Source: Muribaculaceae bacterium Isolate-110 (HZI) (GTDB lineage Bacteria; Bacteroidota; Bacteroidia; Bacteroidales; Muribaculaceae). From it: 64,000 nt of DNA. Positions within the stretch are counted from its first letter, which is position 1. Each line of letters opens with the position of its first letter. Positions 15,889-24,760 of the stretch are shown one piece after another. The DNA lies in the NCBI GenBank assembly GCA_003762875.1, contig RIBL01000012.1, positions 36,400 through 100,399 on the forward strand, in the 5' to 3' direction. The notes under the pieces were generated by a model, which was not told the DNA's origin, made no database searches, and worked only from the letters and a program-made list of their open reading frames with translations. The translations under genes were made by a program, and so were the position numbers.

Positions 15889-15891
15889 CAT

Positions 15892-15936
15892 GAATCAATG
15901 AGTTAAGCATCAGCTGCTTAACTCATTGATTCTTTT
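15892..15936 (+). terminator. Terminator of tRNA-Gln
   Basis: GAATCAATGAGTTAAGCA (15892-15909) and TGCTTAACTCATTGATTC (15915-15932) pair perfectly over 18 bases around a 5-base loop, followed by TTTT. Confidence 0.92.
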
Positions 15937-16000
15937 ATCTTCTTGATGCCGAATAGTTGAAGATAACGTTGCATAGTTTATGCGGACTATATTCATGGAT

Positions 16001-16045
16001 AAAAAAATACGAGAGTGCCACAAATGTTTGAGGCACTCTCGTATT
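16001..16045 (-). terminator. Terminator of the GH28 gene (minus strand)
   Basis: AATACGAGAGTGCC (16006-16019) and GGCACTCTCGTATT (16032-16045) pair perfectly over 14 bases. On the minus strand the hairpin is followed by a run of seven T, about 55 bases after the GH28 stop. Confidence 0.88.
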
Positions 16046-16099
16046 ATATTCAGGAGTATGTGGCATTTTGCCACATGCGATTTATAAGTAGGGTGGAGG

Positions 16100-17518
16100 T
16101 TATTTTACTTCCTTGCCGTTGAGGAGAAGGTTGGTGAAGGTGACGTTGTCGTAGAGGCCGGTGAGGGAGTTGGTGCCGGAGGTTACGCCATCGAAGGTGG
16201 AGTTTTTGACCTGAATGTTGTGGATGTTGCAGAGGTCTTCAAAGCCTTCGATCTTGACGCCGAATTTACTTTTCTTGCAGGTTACGTTGTCGAGATAGAC
16301 GTTCTGGACTGTCGGAGGGAAGCTGCGGTCGCAGATTTCTCGCTGCTCGTATACGAGATTGATTTTGAGGACGGCCTCCTTGCACTGGCCGACCTGTACG
16401 TTGCGGACAAAGATGTCTTCGATGACACCGCCGCGGCAGGAGTTGGTCTTGATGCGTATGACGCGGTCGAGGAGGGGCGAGTCCATGATGCAGTTTTCTA
16501 CGAAGAGGTTTTTGAAGCCGCCGGAGATTTCACTGCCTACGACTACACCACCGTGGCCGTTCTGCATGCGGCAATTTCGTACGATCACGTTTTGTGTGGG
16601 TATGCCCCATGTGCGTCCGTCGCGGTTGCGTCCGCTCTTGATGGCTATGCAGTCGTCGCCTGTGTCAAAGAAGCAGTCTTCGATGAGTACGTTTTTACAT
16701 GACTCAGGGTCGCATCCGTCACCGTTGGGGCCGTCGTTCTGGATGTGGACGCCGCGTACTGTGAGGTTTTCGCAGAGGAGAGGATGGATTACCCAGAAAG
16801 GTGAGCGAAGGAGAGTAACGCCTTCGATGAGTACGTTGGTGCATTTTACGGGGTTGACAAGCTGTACGCGCATGCCGTAGCCGTCACCCATTACGCGCTG
16901 CTCGACGGGTGTGCCGTTTTCGTTCCATTCCATGAGCTGCGGGCGGCCTATGCGCTGTGAAATAATGCCTTTGTCAAACTCGAAGCCGTATTTTACTGCT
17001 CCGCACATGCGCCACCAGTTGGAGTTTTCGGCTCCGCCGTCAATGGTGCCTTTGCCTGTGATGGCTATGTTGGTTTGGTCGTAGGCGTAGATCATGGGCT
17101 GGTAGTTGTAACAGTCCATGCCTTCCCAGCGGGTGAGTACGATGGGATATTCCTTGAGGTCAGGGGTGAAGAGGAGTGTGGCTCCTTCTTCGAGGTGGAG
17201 ATTGACGTTGCTTTTGAGAGTGATTGGGCCTGTGAACCATGTCCCGGCGGGGATGATGACGCGTCCGCCACCCTGTGAAGAGCATCGGTCGATGAGATTG
17301 TTGATCATCTCGGTGTAGAGAAATCCGGGGGTGTCGGATTTTTTGCCATAGTCAAGCAGACGGTAATCTTTGTCAGGGAAGACGGGAGCTTTGATTTGTG
17401 CTTCGACTGCGGGATAGATGCTGTCCCATGCCACTGCCGGGGTGACGGGAGCGGATGGTGCCGCGAGAGCTGTGAGCGACAGTCCGAGGGAGAGGAGTGC
17501 TAAACAGTGTTTTTTCAT
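16100..17518 (-). CDS. Secreted GH28 polygalacturonase-type glycoside hydrolase
   Basis: This 472-residue protein has a signal peptide (about 1-19) and a pectate-lyase-like beta-helix. GH28 catalytic motifs are in order: NGDGCD (265-270) in place of NTDG, TGDDC (286-290), NGHGG (320-324) and RIK (355-357). The three aspartates D267, D288 and D289 and the motif histidine H322 are present. It would hydrolyse galacturonosyl linkages in pectin or rhamnogalacturonan in the periplasm. It is transcribed alone, divergent from the GH92 gene. No SusC/SusD genes are near. The exact linkage cannot be read. Confidence 0.9.
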   Translation of the reverse strand: MKKHCLALLSLGLSLTALAAPSAPVTPAVAWDSIYPAVEAQIKAPVFPDKDYRLLDYGKKSDTPGFLYTEMINNLIDRCSSQGGGRVIIPAGTWFTGPITLKSNVNLHLEEGATLLFTPDLKEYPIVLTRWEGMDCYNYQPMIYAYDQTNIAITGKGTIDGGAENSNWWRMCGAVKYGFEFDKGIISQRIGRPQLMEWNENGTPVEQRVMGDGYGMRVQLVNPVKCTNVLIEGVTLLRSPFWVIHPLLCENLTVRGVHIQNDGPNGDGCDPESCKNVLIEDCFFDTGDDCIAIKSGRNRDGRTWGIPTQNVIVRNCRMQNGHGGVVVGSEISGGFKNLFVENCIMDSPLLDRVIRIKTNSCRGGVIEDIFVRNVQVGQCKEAVLKINLVYEQREICDRSFPPTVQNVYLDNVTCKKSKFGVKIEGFEDLCNIHNIQVKNSTFDGVTSGTNSLTGLYDNVTFTNLLLNGKEVK

Positions 17519-17572
17519 GAAATGATATTAATAGATTTAGAGGAATTAGAGGGGTTATTGTATTTCAGACTT

Positions 17573-17580
17573 CAAAATTA
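17573..17580 (-). promoter_or_regulatory. -7 element of the GH28 gene
   Basis: TAATTTTG on the minus strand (17580-17573), about 55 bases upstream of the ATG. No well-placed -33 TTTG is seen. Confidence 0.6.
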
Positions 17581-17630
17581 GTGTTTTTTTGCGAATTTGC
17601 GGGCGGATGGGGAGATTAATTTGATTTGGC

Positions 17631-17660
17631 TTGGTTTGTTGGACAAAATTATTAACTTTG
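17631..17660 (+). promoter_or_regulatory. Promoter of the GH92 gene
   Basis: TTG at 17631-17633 and TAACTTTG at 17653-17660 are 19 bases apart. It excludes the in-frame ATG at 17631 as a start and supports ATG 17700. Confidence 0.75.
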
Positions 17661-17699
17661 TGTCCTGATCTTGTAGAATCCTTAAATCTTGAAAAAATC

Positions 17700-19841
17700 A
17701 TGGGTAACGGAGGGAGACTCGCATATGTATGTGCTGTTGTGGCGGCTTTAGTTGTCACCTCGGGCTGTGGTGTGGCCCGTGAGGGTGACGTGACGGAAAG
17801 ACTGACACAATATGTCGATCCGTTTATCGGAACGGGGGGCCACGGACATGTGTTTCTCGGGGCCAATGTGCCGTTTGGATTTGTGCAGCTCGGACCTTCG
17901 CAGGAGGTCAAGGGATGGGACTGGTGTTCGGGCTATCATTATTCCGATTCGACAATGCTCGGATTCAGCCACACACATCTCAGCGGCACCGGCATAGGTG
18001 ACCTCGGTGATATTTTGTTTGTGCCTACACGTGATCCGTCGATTGGGCAGATGAGGTTTTCGCACGAAGACGAGCGCGCCCGTCCGGGCTATTATGCAGT
18101 GAGGCTTGAGGAGGCCGGAGTGGATGTAGAGCTCACGGCCACTACTCATGCCGGTGTACACCGCTATCGTTTTGACGATGGTGACACGGCCTATGTGAAG
18201 GTAAATCTGGCTTACGGCATCGGCTGGGACAGGCCTATGGAGACTCATGTGGAGCAGGTAGGTGACTCGGCCGTGAGCGGCTACCGCTATTCGAGAGGAT
18301 GGGCCAGAGATCAGAAGATATATTTTCATGCGGAGTTTTCGCGGCCTATGTCGCGATGTGAGACTGACGACACGCTTGCGTTGTGTGTGTTTGCCCCGTC
18401 GACCGAGCCGCTTGTTGCCAAGGTAGGACTCTCGGCCAAGAGTGTGGAGAGAGCCCGGGCCAATCTTTACACAGAGGTGGGTGATGCGGATTTTGACACC
18501 GTTAGGGAACGAGCCGACAAGGTGTGGAACGACAATCTCGGGCGCGTGACGGTCACGACCTCCAGCGACAGAGACAGGCGGTTGCTGTACACATCGCTGT
18601 TTCATACTATGACCGCACCGGTGACATATAGTGACGCAGAGGATGAGGAGATGAGATACAGCGTGTTTTCTCTCTGGGACACTTACAGGGCCTCGCATCC
18701 TATGTATACGCTGCTGTTTCCCGAGATGCAGACAGATATAGCGGCAACTTTCATGGATATATTCAGGCAACAGGGCAAGCTGCCAGTGTGGCATCTGCAT
18801 GACAACGAGACCGATTGCATGGTGGGCAATCCGGGAGTGATAGTGCTCGGTGACCTTGTGCTGAAGGGGCTGACAGACGATGTGAAGGGGGCATATGAAG
18901 CCATGCGTACATCGGCCATGCTCGACGAGCGTTCACTGGGTGAGTTGAAGCGTTATGGATACATACCTTTTGACCTCGAGGGGTGTGGTGAGAGTGTGGC
19001 CAAGGGGCTTGAGTATGCCATAGCGGACGATGCCGTAGCTAAGGTGGCTGCAAGGCTGGGTATTGAGGACACGCTGTTCATGGACAGGGCTCGAGCCTAT
19101 CGAAAATATTTTGACCGTTCGACGGGATTTATGCGCGGACTCGACAGCAAAGGAGGTCGGCGAGAGGGGGCTTTCGACCCCTTTGCGGCGACACACAGGG
19201 CCGATGATTACTGCGAGGGCAACGCTTGGCAATATGTGTGGCTCGTGCCTCATGACCCTCACGGTCTGATAGAGCTGTTCGGGTCGGAGGAGGCTTTTGT
19301 GAGCAAACTCGACTCGCTCTTTGTGGCCGAGGGCAGTCTGGGGGCCGGGGCATCGCCCGACATCTCCGGCATGATAGGCCAGTATGCCCATGGCAATGAG
19401 CCAAGCCATCATGTGGTGTATCTTTACAACTATGCCGGACAGCCTTACAAGGTGGCTCCGCTCCTGCGACGAGTGCTCACGGAGCTGTATCGCGATGAGC
19501 CCGACGGATTGTGCGGCAACGAGGATGTCGGACAGATGTCGGCCTGGTATGTATTGTCGTCGATAGGCATATATCAGGTGGAGCCGGCCGGAGGCAGATA
19601 TGTGATAGGTTCTCCACTGTTTGACTCGGCCACCATAAGGCTGCCGGGTGAGAAGAGCTTCACAGTCTCGGCCAAAAACAATTCGCCACGGAATATATAT
19701 GTGCAGTCGGCCTCGCTCAACGGAAAGCCTTACACCAAGAGCTATATTGACTATGATGTCATCATGAGAGGCGGAGTGCTGGAGCTTGTGATGGGCGACA
19801 GTCCGTCAGACTTCGGATGTGGCGCAGCCGACCGTCCGTAA
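17700..19841 (+). CDS. GH92 alpha-mannosidase lipoprotein
   Basis: This 713-residue protein starts with a lipoprotein signal peptide (lipobox around VVTSGC, Cys 23). The N-terminal beta-sandwich has YVDPFIGTGGHGH and GFSHTHLSGTG. The (alpha/alpha)6 catalytic domain includes WDTYRASHPMYTLLFP, LPVWHLHDNETDCMVG and the C-terminal GNEDVGQMSAWYV (606-618) that holds catalytic acids and a calcium ligand in the family. GH92 enzymes are calcium-dependent exo-alpha-mannosidases acting on N-glycans or yeast mannan. The start is set by the promoter at 17631-17660. nagB follows after 97 bases in the same direction, perhaps co-transcribed. Confidence 0.93.
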   Translation: MGNGGRLAYVCAVVAALVVTSGCGVAREGDVTERLTQYVDPFIGTGGHGHVFLGANVPFGFVQLGPSQEVKGWDWCSGYHYSDSTMLGFSHTHLSGTGIGDLGDILFVPTRDPSIGQMRFSHEDERARPGYYAVRLEEAGVDVELTATTHAGVHRYRFDDGDTAYVKVNLAYGIGWDRPMETHVEQVGDSAVSGYRYSRGWARDQKIYFHAEFSRPMSRCETDDTLALCVFAPSTEPLVAKVGLSAKSVERARANLYTEVGDADFDTVRERADKVWNDNLGRVTVTTSSDRDRRLLYTSLFHTMTAPVTYSDAEDEEMRYSVFSLWDTYRASHPMYTLLFPEMQTDIAATFMDIFRQQGKLPVWHLHDNETDCMVGNPGVIVLGDLVLKGLTDDVKGAYEAMRTSAMLDERSLGELKRYGYIPFDLEGCGESVAKGLEYAIADDAVAKVAARLGIEDTLFMDRARAYRKYFDRSTGFMRGLDSKGGRREGAFDPFAATHRADDYCEGNAWQYVWLVPHDPHGLIELFGSEEAFVSKLDSLFVAEGSLGAGASPDISGMIGQYAHGNEPSHHVVYLYNYAGQPYKVAPLLRRVLTELYRDEPDGLCGNEDVGQMSAWYVLSSIGIYQVEPAGGRYVIGSPLFDSATIRLPGEKSFTVSAKNNSPRNIYVQSASLNGKPYTKSYIDYDVIMRGGVLELVMGDSPSDFGCGAADRP

Positions 19842-19938
19842 ATAAGTGTTAATAACGTGATGAGCGCGGAGCCGCAGGGTCTGCATAAACGTTACTATAT
19901 AATAAAGGTAGAATTGCCTAAACATTAAATCTTATATT

Positions 19939-20763
19939 ATGAGACTTGTAATCAAACCCAGCTATGACGAGGTGTCGGCCTATGCTGCGGAGCATGTGAT
20001 AGGCCGCATCAATGCGGCGTCGCCCACAGCGGAGCGGCCGTTTGTACTCGGACTGCCCACAGGCTCGTCGCCGGTGGGTATGTATCGCTGCATAGTCGAG
20101 GCGGTCAAGGAGGGACGAGTGTCGTTCAGAAATGTCGTGACATTCAATATGGACGAGTATGTCGGACTGTCGGAGGGCAACCCCGACAGCTATCACGCCT
20201 TTATGCGCCGTCATCTATTCGACCATATCGACTGTCCGGCCGAGAATATCAATATACTCGACGGCAACGCTCCCGACCTTGAGAAAGAGTGTGCCCGATA
20301 TGAGGAGAAAATAAAGGCTATGGGTGGCATAGACCTGTTTGTGGGCGGCATAGGCCCTGACGGGCATATCGCGTTCAACGAGCCGTTCTCGTCATTTTCG
20401 TCGCGCACACGCATCAAGACGCTGACCTATGACACCCGCATAGCCAACTCTCGCTTTTTCGGCGGGAAGGTCGAAGCAGTGCCCACATGCGCGCTCACTG
20501 TGGGAGTAGCCACTGTGATGGACTCACGCGAGGTGCTGATACTGTGCAGCGGGCATGCCAAGGCCCAGGCCCTGCAGGCGGCCGTGGAGGGCGCACTCTC
20601 GCAGGCATGGACCGTTAGTGCCATCCAGACTCACCCCAAGGGCATGATAGTGTGTGACGAGGATGCCACAGACGAACTCAAAGTAAAAACTTACCGTTAT
20701 TTCAAAAGTCTTGAAAATGAAATACAATCTTACCTCAGAAATCAAAATAGATTCTTACCGTGA
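19939..20763 (+). CDS. nagB: Glucosamine-6-phosphate deaminase
   Basis: This 274-residue protein has the full NagB fold: [14 protein letters not shown] for phosphate binding, FNMDEYVGL with the catalytic Asp 72, and [23 protein letters not shown] with the catalytic His. It converts glucosamine-6-P to fructose-6-P and ammonia, feeding amino sugars into glycolysis. The length is normal, so the gene is complete by itself. Its 3' end overlaps the PIG-L gene by about 47 bases in the +1 frame. In Bacteroides a related NagB-like domain is fused to a PIG-L domain in one protein (recollection, unverified here). Confidence 0.93.
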   Translation: MRLVIKPSYDEVSAYAAEHVIGRINAASPTAERPFVLGLPTGSSPVGMYRCIVEAVKEGRVSFRNVVTFNMDEYVGLSEGNPDSYHAFMRRHLFDHIDCPAENINILDGNAPDLEKECARYEEKIKAMGGIDLFVGGIGPDGHIAFNEPFSSFSSRTRIKTLTYDTRIANSRFFGGKVEAVPTCALTVGVATVMDSREVLILCSGHAKAQALQAAVEGALSQAWTVSAIQTHPKGMIVCDEDATDELKVKTYRYFKSLENEIQSYLRNQNRFLP

Positions 20764-21907
20764 GTCGTGTCCGTGGATTGACAACGACCATCTCGAATGG
20801 ACATCTCAGCTTCTTCGCTCGGCTGTGGTGTGGCTATCCGAGACTGTAGGCAAGTCAATACTCCGGTTAACGGATGATGACTATCGCGAAAATTCGCTCG
20901 GTCAACTGTTGAATATCTACGGTTCGAGCTATGACATGAACATACGTGTGTTTAACGAACTGCAGCGCACCATCACAGGCTGGCCTGGCGGCAAGCCCAA
21001 TGCCGACGATACCGACCGTCCTGAGAGGGCCGCGCCTTATCCCAAGCGGGTGATAGTGTTCTCGCCTCATCCCGACGATGATGTCATCTCGATGGGCGGT
21101 ACGCTTCAGAGGCTTGTACGTCAGGGTCATGAGGTGCATGTCGCCTATCAGACATCGGGCAACATCGCGGTCAATGACGAGGATGTGATGAAGTATATGC
21201 ACTTTGTCAACGGATTCGGCAAAATGCTCTCGACCGAGACCGGTACGGAGTTTATGAAGCAGAAATACAAGGAGGTCAAGAAGTTTCTTTCGGAAAAGAA
21301 GCCGGGCATGCCCGACTCGGCCGATGTACTTAAAATCAAGGCCCTGATACGTCGCGGCGAGGCGCGCACTGCGTGTGCCTATACCGGCATACTGAAGTCT
21401 CACCTGCATTTCCTTGATCTGCCGTTTTATGAGACCGGAATGGTGGAGAAACTGCCGGTGTCGGAGACTGATGTAATGAAAATCAAAGAGCTGATAGATG
21501 AGGTGAAGCCTCATCAGATATATGTTGCGGCCGACCTGTCAGACCCCCACGGCACGCACCGCAAGTGTACTGACGCTGTGCTTGCCGCTATTGACATGGC
21601 AGCCCGAGAGAAGGAGCCGTGGGTTGAGGACTGTCGTGTGTGGATGTATCGCGGAGCGTGGGCCGAGTGGGATATAGAGAACATCATGATGGCTGTCCCG
21701 CTGAGTCCCGAGGAGCTGCGCAGCAAGCGTAACGCGATACTCAAGCATTCGTCGCAGATGGAGTTTGCTCCTTTCCTCGGCAATGACACACGCCTTTTCT
21801 GGCAACGGGCCGAGGAGCGCAATCGTGCTACGGCGGCTCTATATCACCGTCTCGGCTTTGCCGATTATGAGGCGATGGAGGCGTTTGTTGAATGGAAAAT
21901 CAAATAA
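20717..21907 (+). CDS. PIG-L (LmbE)-family deacetylase overlapping nagB
   Basis: This 396-residue protein has an N-terminal region of about 105 residues of unknown role ([20 protein letters not shown], then [15 protein letters not shown]). A PIG-L domain follows with the zinc motif [15 protein letters not shown] and a later DPHGTHR. PIG-L enzymes remove acetyl groups from GlcNAc-type substrates. The whole protein resembles the C-terminal part of the Bacteroides NagB-like fusion proteins. It overlaps nagB by 47 bases (ATG 20717; ATG 20711 also possible), so it is translationally coupled or reached by frameshift. It may act with NagB on an acetylated amino-sugar phosphate (inference). Confidence 0.85.
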   Translation: MKYNLTSEIKIDSYRESCPWIDNDHLEWTSQLLRSAVVWLSETVGKSILRLTDDDYRENSLGQLLNIYGSSYDMNIRVFNELQRTITGWPGGKPNADDTDRPERAAPYPKRVIVFSPHPDDDVISMGGTLQRLVRQGHEVHVAYQTSGNIAVNDEDVMKYMHFVNGFGKMLSTETGTEFMKQKYKEVKKFLSEKKPGMPDSADVLKIKALIRRGEARTACAYTGILKSHLHFLDLPFYETGMVEKLPVSETDVMKIKELIDEVKPHQIYVAADLSDPHGTHRKCTDAVLAAIDMAAREKEPWVEDCRVWMYRGAWAEWDIENIMMAVPLSPEELRSKRNAILKHSSQMEFAPFLGNDTRLFWQRAEERNRATAALYHRLGFADYEAMEAFVEWKIK

Positions 21908-21939
21908 GGAATTGAGAATCTTAGAATAATTATAGAATT

Positions 21940-21978
21940 GGAGAGCCGGGCGTCACAATGCTTGGTTCTCCTTTTTTT
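21940..21978 (+). terminator. Terminator after the PIG-L gene
   Basis: GGAGAGCC (21940-21947) pairs with GGTTCTCC (21964-21971) with one G-U pair, followed by seven T. Confidence 0.8.
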
Positions 21979-22018
21979 GAGTTTATTATCAGCATTTTTT
22001 TGTCTGCTGTTTTATGAT

Positions 22019-22026
22019 TAATTTTG
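22019..22026 (+). promoter_or_regulatory. -7 element of the PL10 gene
   Basis: TAATTTTG, 22 bases before the ATG. A TTTG at 21999-22002 lies 16 bases upstream, shorter than usual. Confidence 0.6.
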
Positions 22027-22048
22027 TGGTGTCTAAAATCAGGATATC

Positions 22049-23128
22049 ATGAATGTTTTTGCAAAGTATTTTTGCGTGTTTACGGTTTTATTGTCCGTGT
22101 CGTCTCCGGCATGGGCAGCAAAGAAAAAGAAAAATGCCGAGTTGAAGAGGGTCGACAGGGAGTTTTTTGTTACGCCCGAGGCTCGGCGAATAGGTGATCA
22201 GTTGTTGCTCTTTCAGCGCGAGACAGGAGGATGGCCCAAAAATATCGATATGGTGACTCCGCTTAACGATGAAGAGCGGGCCGAGATCGAGGCCGAAAAA
22301 GGGCGTCGTGATGACTCTACGACCGATAATGGAGCGACAACTCTTCAGATGGCTTATCTCGCACGTCTATATGCCGCGACCGGCGATACATGTTATCGCG
22401 ATGCTTTCCGCCGTGGTGTGGATTATCTGCTTGCGGGTCAGTATCCCAACGGTGGATGGCCGCAGTTCTGGCCCGAGATGCGCGACTATCAGATACATAT
22501 CACGTATAACGACAATGCTATGGTCAACACCATGAGCGTAATCCGTGACCTTATGTATGGAGCGGAACCTTATGATTGCGCGGGGCTTTTGCCCGATGGC
22601 TACAGGCGCAGGCTTATGGAGTCGTTTTATCGCGGAGTGGAGTGTATCCTCGCTACCCAGATCAGGGATAAGGAGGGCAATCTGACGGTGTGGTGTCAGC
22701 AACATGACCGCGAGACCTATGCTCCGGCTCCGGCAAGAGCCTATGAACTGGCGTCGTATTGCTCAAACGAGTCGGCCGCGATACTCCGTCTGCTGATGGA
22801 GATACCCAAGCCAGACGAGCGTATCAGGCGGGCTGTCCATGCCGGCATGAAGTGGCTTGACGAGCATAAAATCATGGGTTATAGTTACACTCATGTCAAT
22901 GACAACGGTGAGTGGAATGCGACACTTGTAGCCGACAGTGACGCCGGTCCGCTGTGGGCAAGATTTTATGATCTTGAAAACGCCGAGCCGTATGTGTGTG
23001 ATCGCGACGGCATACCTCGCCGCCACCTTGAGGATATAGGCCATGAGCGTCGCAATGGCTACGGATGGTATAGCGACAATGCGTCCGCGCTCTATCCTCT
23101 ATATGAAAAATGGAAAATGGACAATTGA
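22049..23128 (+). CDS. Secreted pectate lyase, PL10-like
   Basis: This 359-residue protein has a signal peptide (about 1-23) and then an alpha/alpha toroid-type lyase domain. PL10 hallmarks are GGWPKNIDM, STTDNGATTLQMAYLARL, QYPNGGWPQFWP and HITYNDNAMVNTM. Family members cut polygalacturonate by calcium-assisted beta-elimination. Together with the nearby GH28 enzyme it points to pectin use. The C-terminus (RRNGYGWYSDNASALYPLYE) is complete. It is a single gene between two strong terminators. Confidence 0.9.
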   Translation: MNVFAKYFCVFTVLLSVSSPAWAAKKKKNAELKRVDREFFVTPEARRIGDQLLLFQRETGGWPKNIDMVTPLNDEERAEIEAEKGRRDDSTTDNGATTLQMAYLARLYAATGDTCYRDAFRRGVDYLLAGQYPNGGWPQFWPEMRDYQIHITYNDNAMVNTMSVIRDLMYGAEPYDCAGLLPDGYRRRLMESFYRGVECILATQIRDKEGNLTVWCQQHDRETYAPAPARAYELASYCSNESAAILRLLMEIPKPDERIRRAVHAGMKWLDEHKIMGYSYTHVNDNGEWNATLVADSDAGPLWARFYDLENAEPYVCDRDGIPRRHLEDIGHERRNGYGWYSDNASALYPLYEKWKMDN

Positions 23129-23149
23129 AAATAACATAATATAGAAAAA

Positions 23150-23185
23150 ATGGAGAATCGGGTTTTGCTATGCCTGATTCTCCAT
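23150..23185 (+). terminator. Terminator shared by the PL10 and trmH-like genes
   Basis: ATGGAGAATCGGG (23150-23162) pairs with CCTGATTCTCCAT (23173-23185) with one G-U pair. TTATTTTG follows on the plus strand, and the preceding A run gives TTTTTT on the minus strand. Confidence 0.85.
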
Positions 23186-23198
23186 CTTATTTTGTTAT

Positions 23199-23990
23199 TT
23201 ATCTCAGTTGCCAGAAAGCCACGGCCGCGGCTGCTGCTACATTGAGCGAGTCGACTCCGTGGGCCATGGGGATGCGGGCTGTGTAGTCGGCCCGTTGGAT
23301 TGTGGAATCCGGCAGACCGTCACCTTCCGTGCCCATTATTATGGCCAGGCGCGGCTCGGAGCATAGCTGAGGGTCGTCAATGGATACCGACCTGTCGGTC
23401 AAGGCCATCGCCACAGTCTTGAATCCGAGAGCGCGGAGCGACTCGGCATCGTCGACCCATGTCCAGGGGACGAGAAACACTGTGCCCATCGAGACGCGTA
23501 TGGCGCGGCGGTTGAGCGGATCACATGATGTCGGGGTGAGCACTACGGCATCAATGCCGAGGGCTGCGGCCGAGCGGAATATGGCTCCGATGTTGGTCGT
23601 GTCCACCACGCCGTCGATAACCACTACCCGTCGGGCGTCGCGACACACCTCTTCGACCGCGGGCGGGACAGGCCGACGCATGGCACACAGCACACCGCGT
23701 GTGAGCGTATAGCCTGTGAGTGAGGCAAGCAGTTCACGGCTGCCTGTATAGACGGGGATGTCGGGAAAGCGTGCGATAATCGAAGCCGCGTCACCCTCTA
23801 CGTGGCGTTCTTCGCACAGCATGGACAACGGTTCGTAACCGGCCTCGATGGCAACGTTGATTACCTTGGGGCTTTCGGCTATGAATATGCCGCGCGATGG
23901 GTCGAGCCTATTGCGCAGTTGGGCCTCAGTGAGCGAGGCATATACCTCCAGGCCGGGATGGGCGAGGGTGTCGACGGTGATAACGGGCAT
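23199..23990 (-). CDS. TrmH/SpoU-family RNA 2'-O-methyltransferase
   Basis: This 263-residue protein has the three SpoU motifs of the knotted SPOUT fold: VVDTTNIGAIFRSAAALG (motif 1), AIIMGTEGDGLP (motif 2) and IPMAHGVDSLNVAAAAAV (motif 3), preceded by a small substrate-binding domain with IFIAESPKVI. It would methylate a ribose in tRNA or rRNA using S-adenosylmethionine; the target is unknown. It is the last gene of a three-gene operon: its ATG shares one base with the stop of the MlaF-like gene (TGATG). Confidence 0.9.
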   Translation of the reverse strand: MPVITVDTLAHPGLEVYASLTEAQLRNRLDPSRGIFIAESPKVINVAIEAGYEPLSMLCEERHVEGDAASIIARFPDIPVYTGSRELLASLTGYTLTRGVLCAMRRPVPPAVEEVCRDARRVVVIDGVVDTTNIGAIFRSAAALGIDAVVLTPTSCDPLNRRAIRVSMGTVFLVPWTWVDDAESLRALGFKTVAMALTDRSVSIDDPQLCSEPRLAIIMGTEGDGLPDSTIQRADYTARIPMAHGVDSLNVAAAAAVAFWQLR

Positions 23991-24760
23991 CAGTGATGTT
24001 CGTGGCTTATGACATAGCTCTTGACCTTCTGGAAAAGGTCGTTGGCGAATACAAACTCGTTGAGGGCCTCGTTGGCCGTATGGTATATCTGGTGCATGTC
24101 ACCCACCCATTCGCGGTAGCCCTTGTTGATAAACACGATGTTCTCGCCTATGCCAAGCACCGAGTTCATGTCGTGGGTATTGATGATTGTGGTGATGTTG
24201 TATTCGTGGGTGATGTCGCTCAGGAGCTCGTCGATGACGATTGATGTGCGAGGGTCAAGACCCGAGTTGGGTTCGTCGCAAAACAGATATTTGGGATTGA
24301 GGGCTATGGCTCTCGCGATGGCCACACGTTTCTGCATGCCGCCCGAAATCTCGGAGGGGTATTTCTTGTCGGCCCCTTTGAGATTGACGCGCTCTATGCA
24401 GAACTGGGCACGGTCATAGATCTCGGCCGCGCTCATGTCGGTAAACATTGTGAGTGGGAAAGCCACGTTGCCGAGCACTGTCTCCGAGTCGAATAGAGCC
24501 GAGCCCTGAAAGAGCATGCCTATCTCCTTGCGGAGCTCTTTGATCTGCGATGAGTCCATCTGCATGATGTCACGTCCGTCATAGAGTATCTGCCCTTTTT
24601 CGGGTCGGATGAGACCTATTATCGACTTGACGAGCACAGTCTTGCCTGAGCCGCTCTGACCGATGATGAGGTTGGTCTTGCCGGTCTCGAAGGTCGCGCT
24701 GACGTCGTGGAGTATTGTCTTGCCGTCAAACGACTTGGTGAGGTTGCGTACTTCAATCAT
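23990..24760 (-). CDS. MlaF-like lipid ABC transporter ATPase
   Basis: This 256-residue protein is an ABC ATPase with Walker A GQSGSGKT (about 34-41), signature ISGGMQKRVAIARA and Walker B KYLFCDEPNSGLDP. The SGGM variant and the C-terminal INTHDMNSV are typical of MlaF. With the MlaE-like permease it would power phospholipid movement between inner and outer membrane. No MCE (MlaD) gene is in this operon. It overlaps the permease gene by 4 bases and the trmH-like gene by 1. Confidence 0.9.
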   Translation of the reverse strand: MIEVRNLTKSFDGKTILHDVSATFETGKTNLIIGQSGSGKTVLVKSIIGLIRPEKGQILYDGRDIMQMDSSQIKELRKEIGMLFQGSALFDSETVLGNVAFPLTMFTDMSAAEIYDRAQFCIERVNLKGADKKYPSEISGGMQKRVAIARAIALNPKYLFCDEPNSGLDPRTSIVIDELLSDITHEYNITTIINTHDMNSVLGIGENIVFINKGYREWVGDMHQIYHTANEALNEFVFANDLFQKVKSYVISHEHH

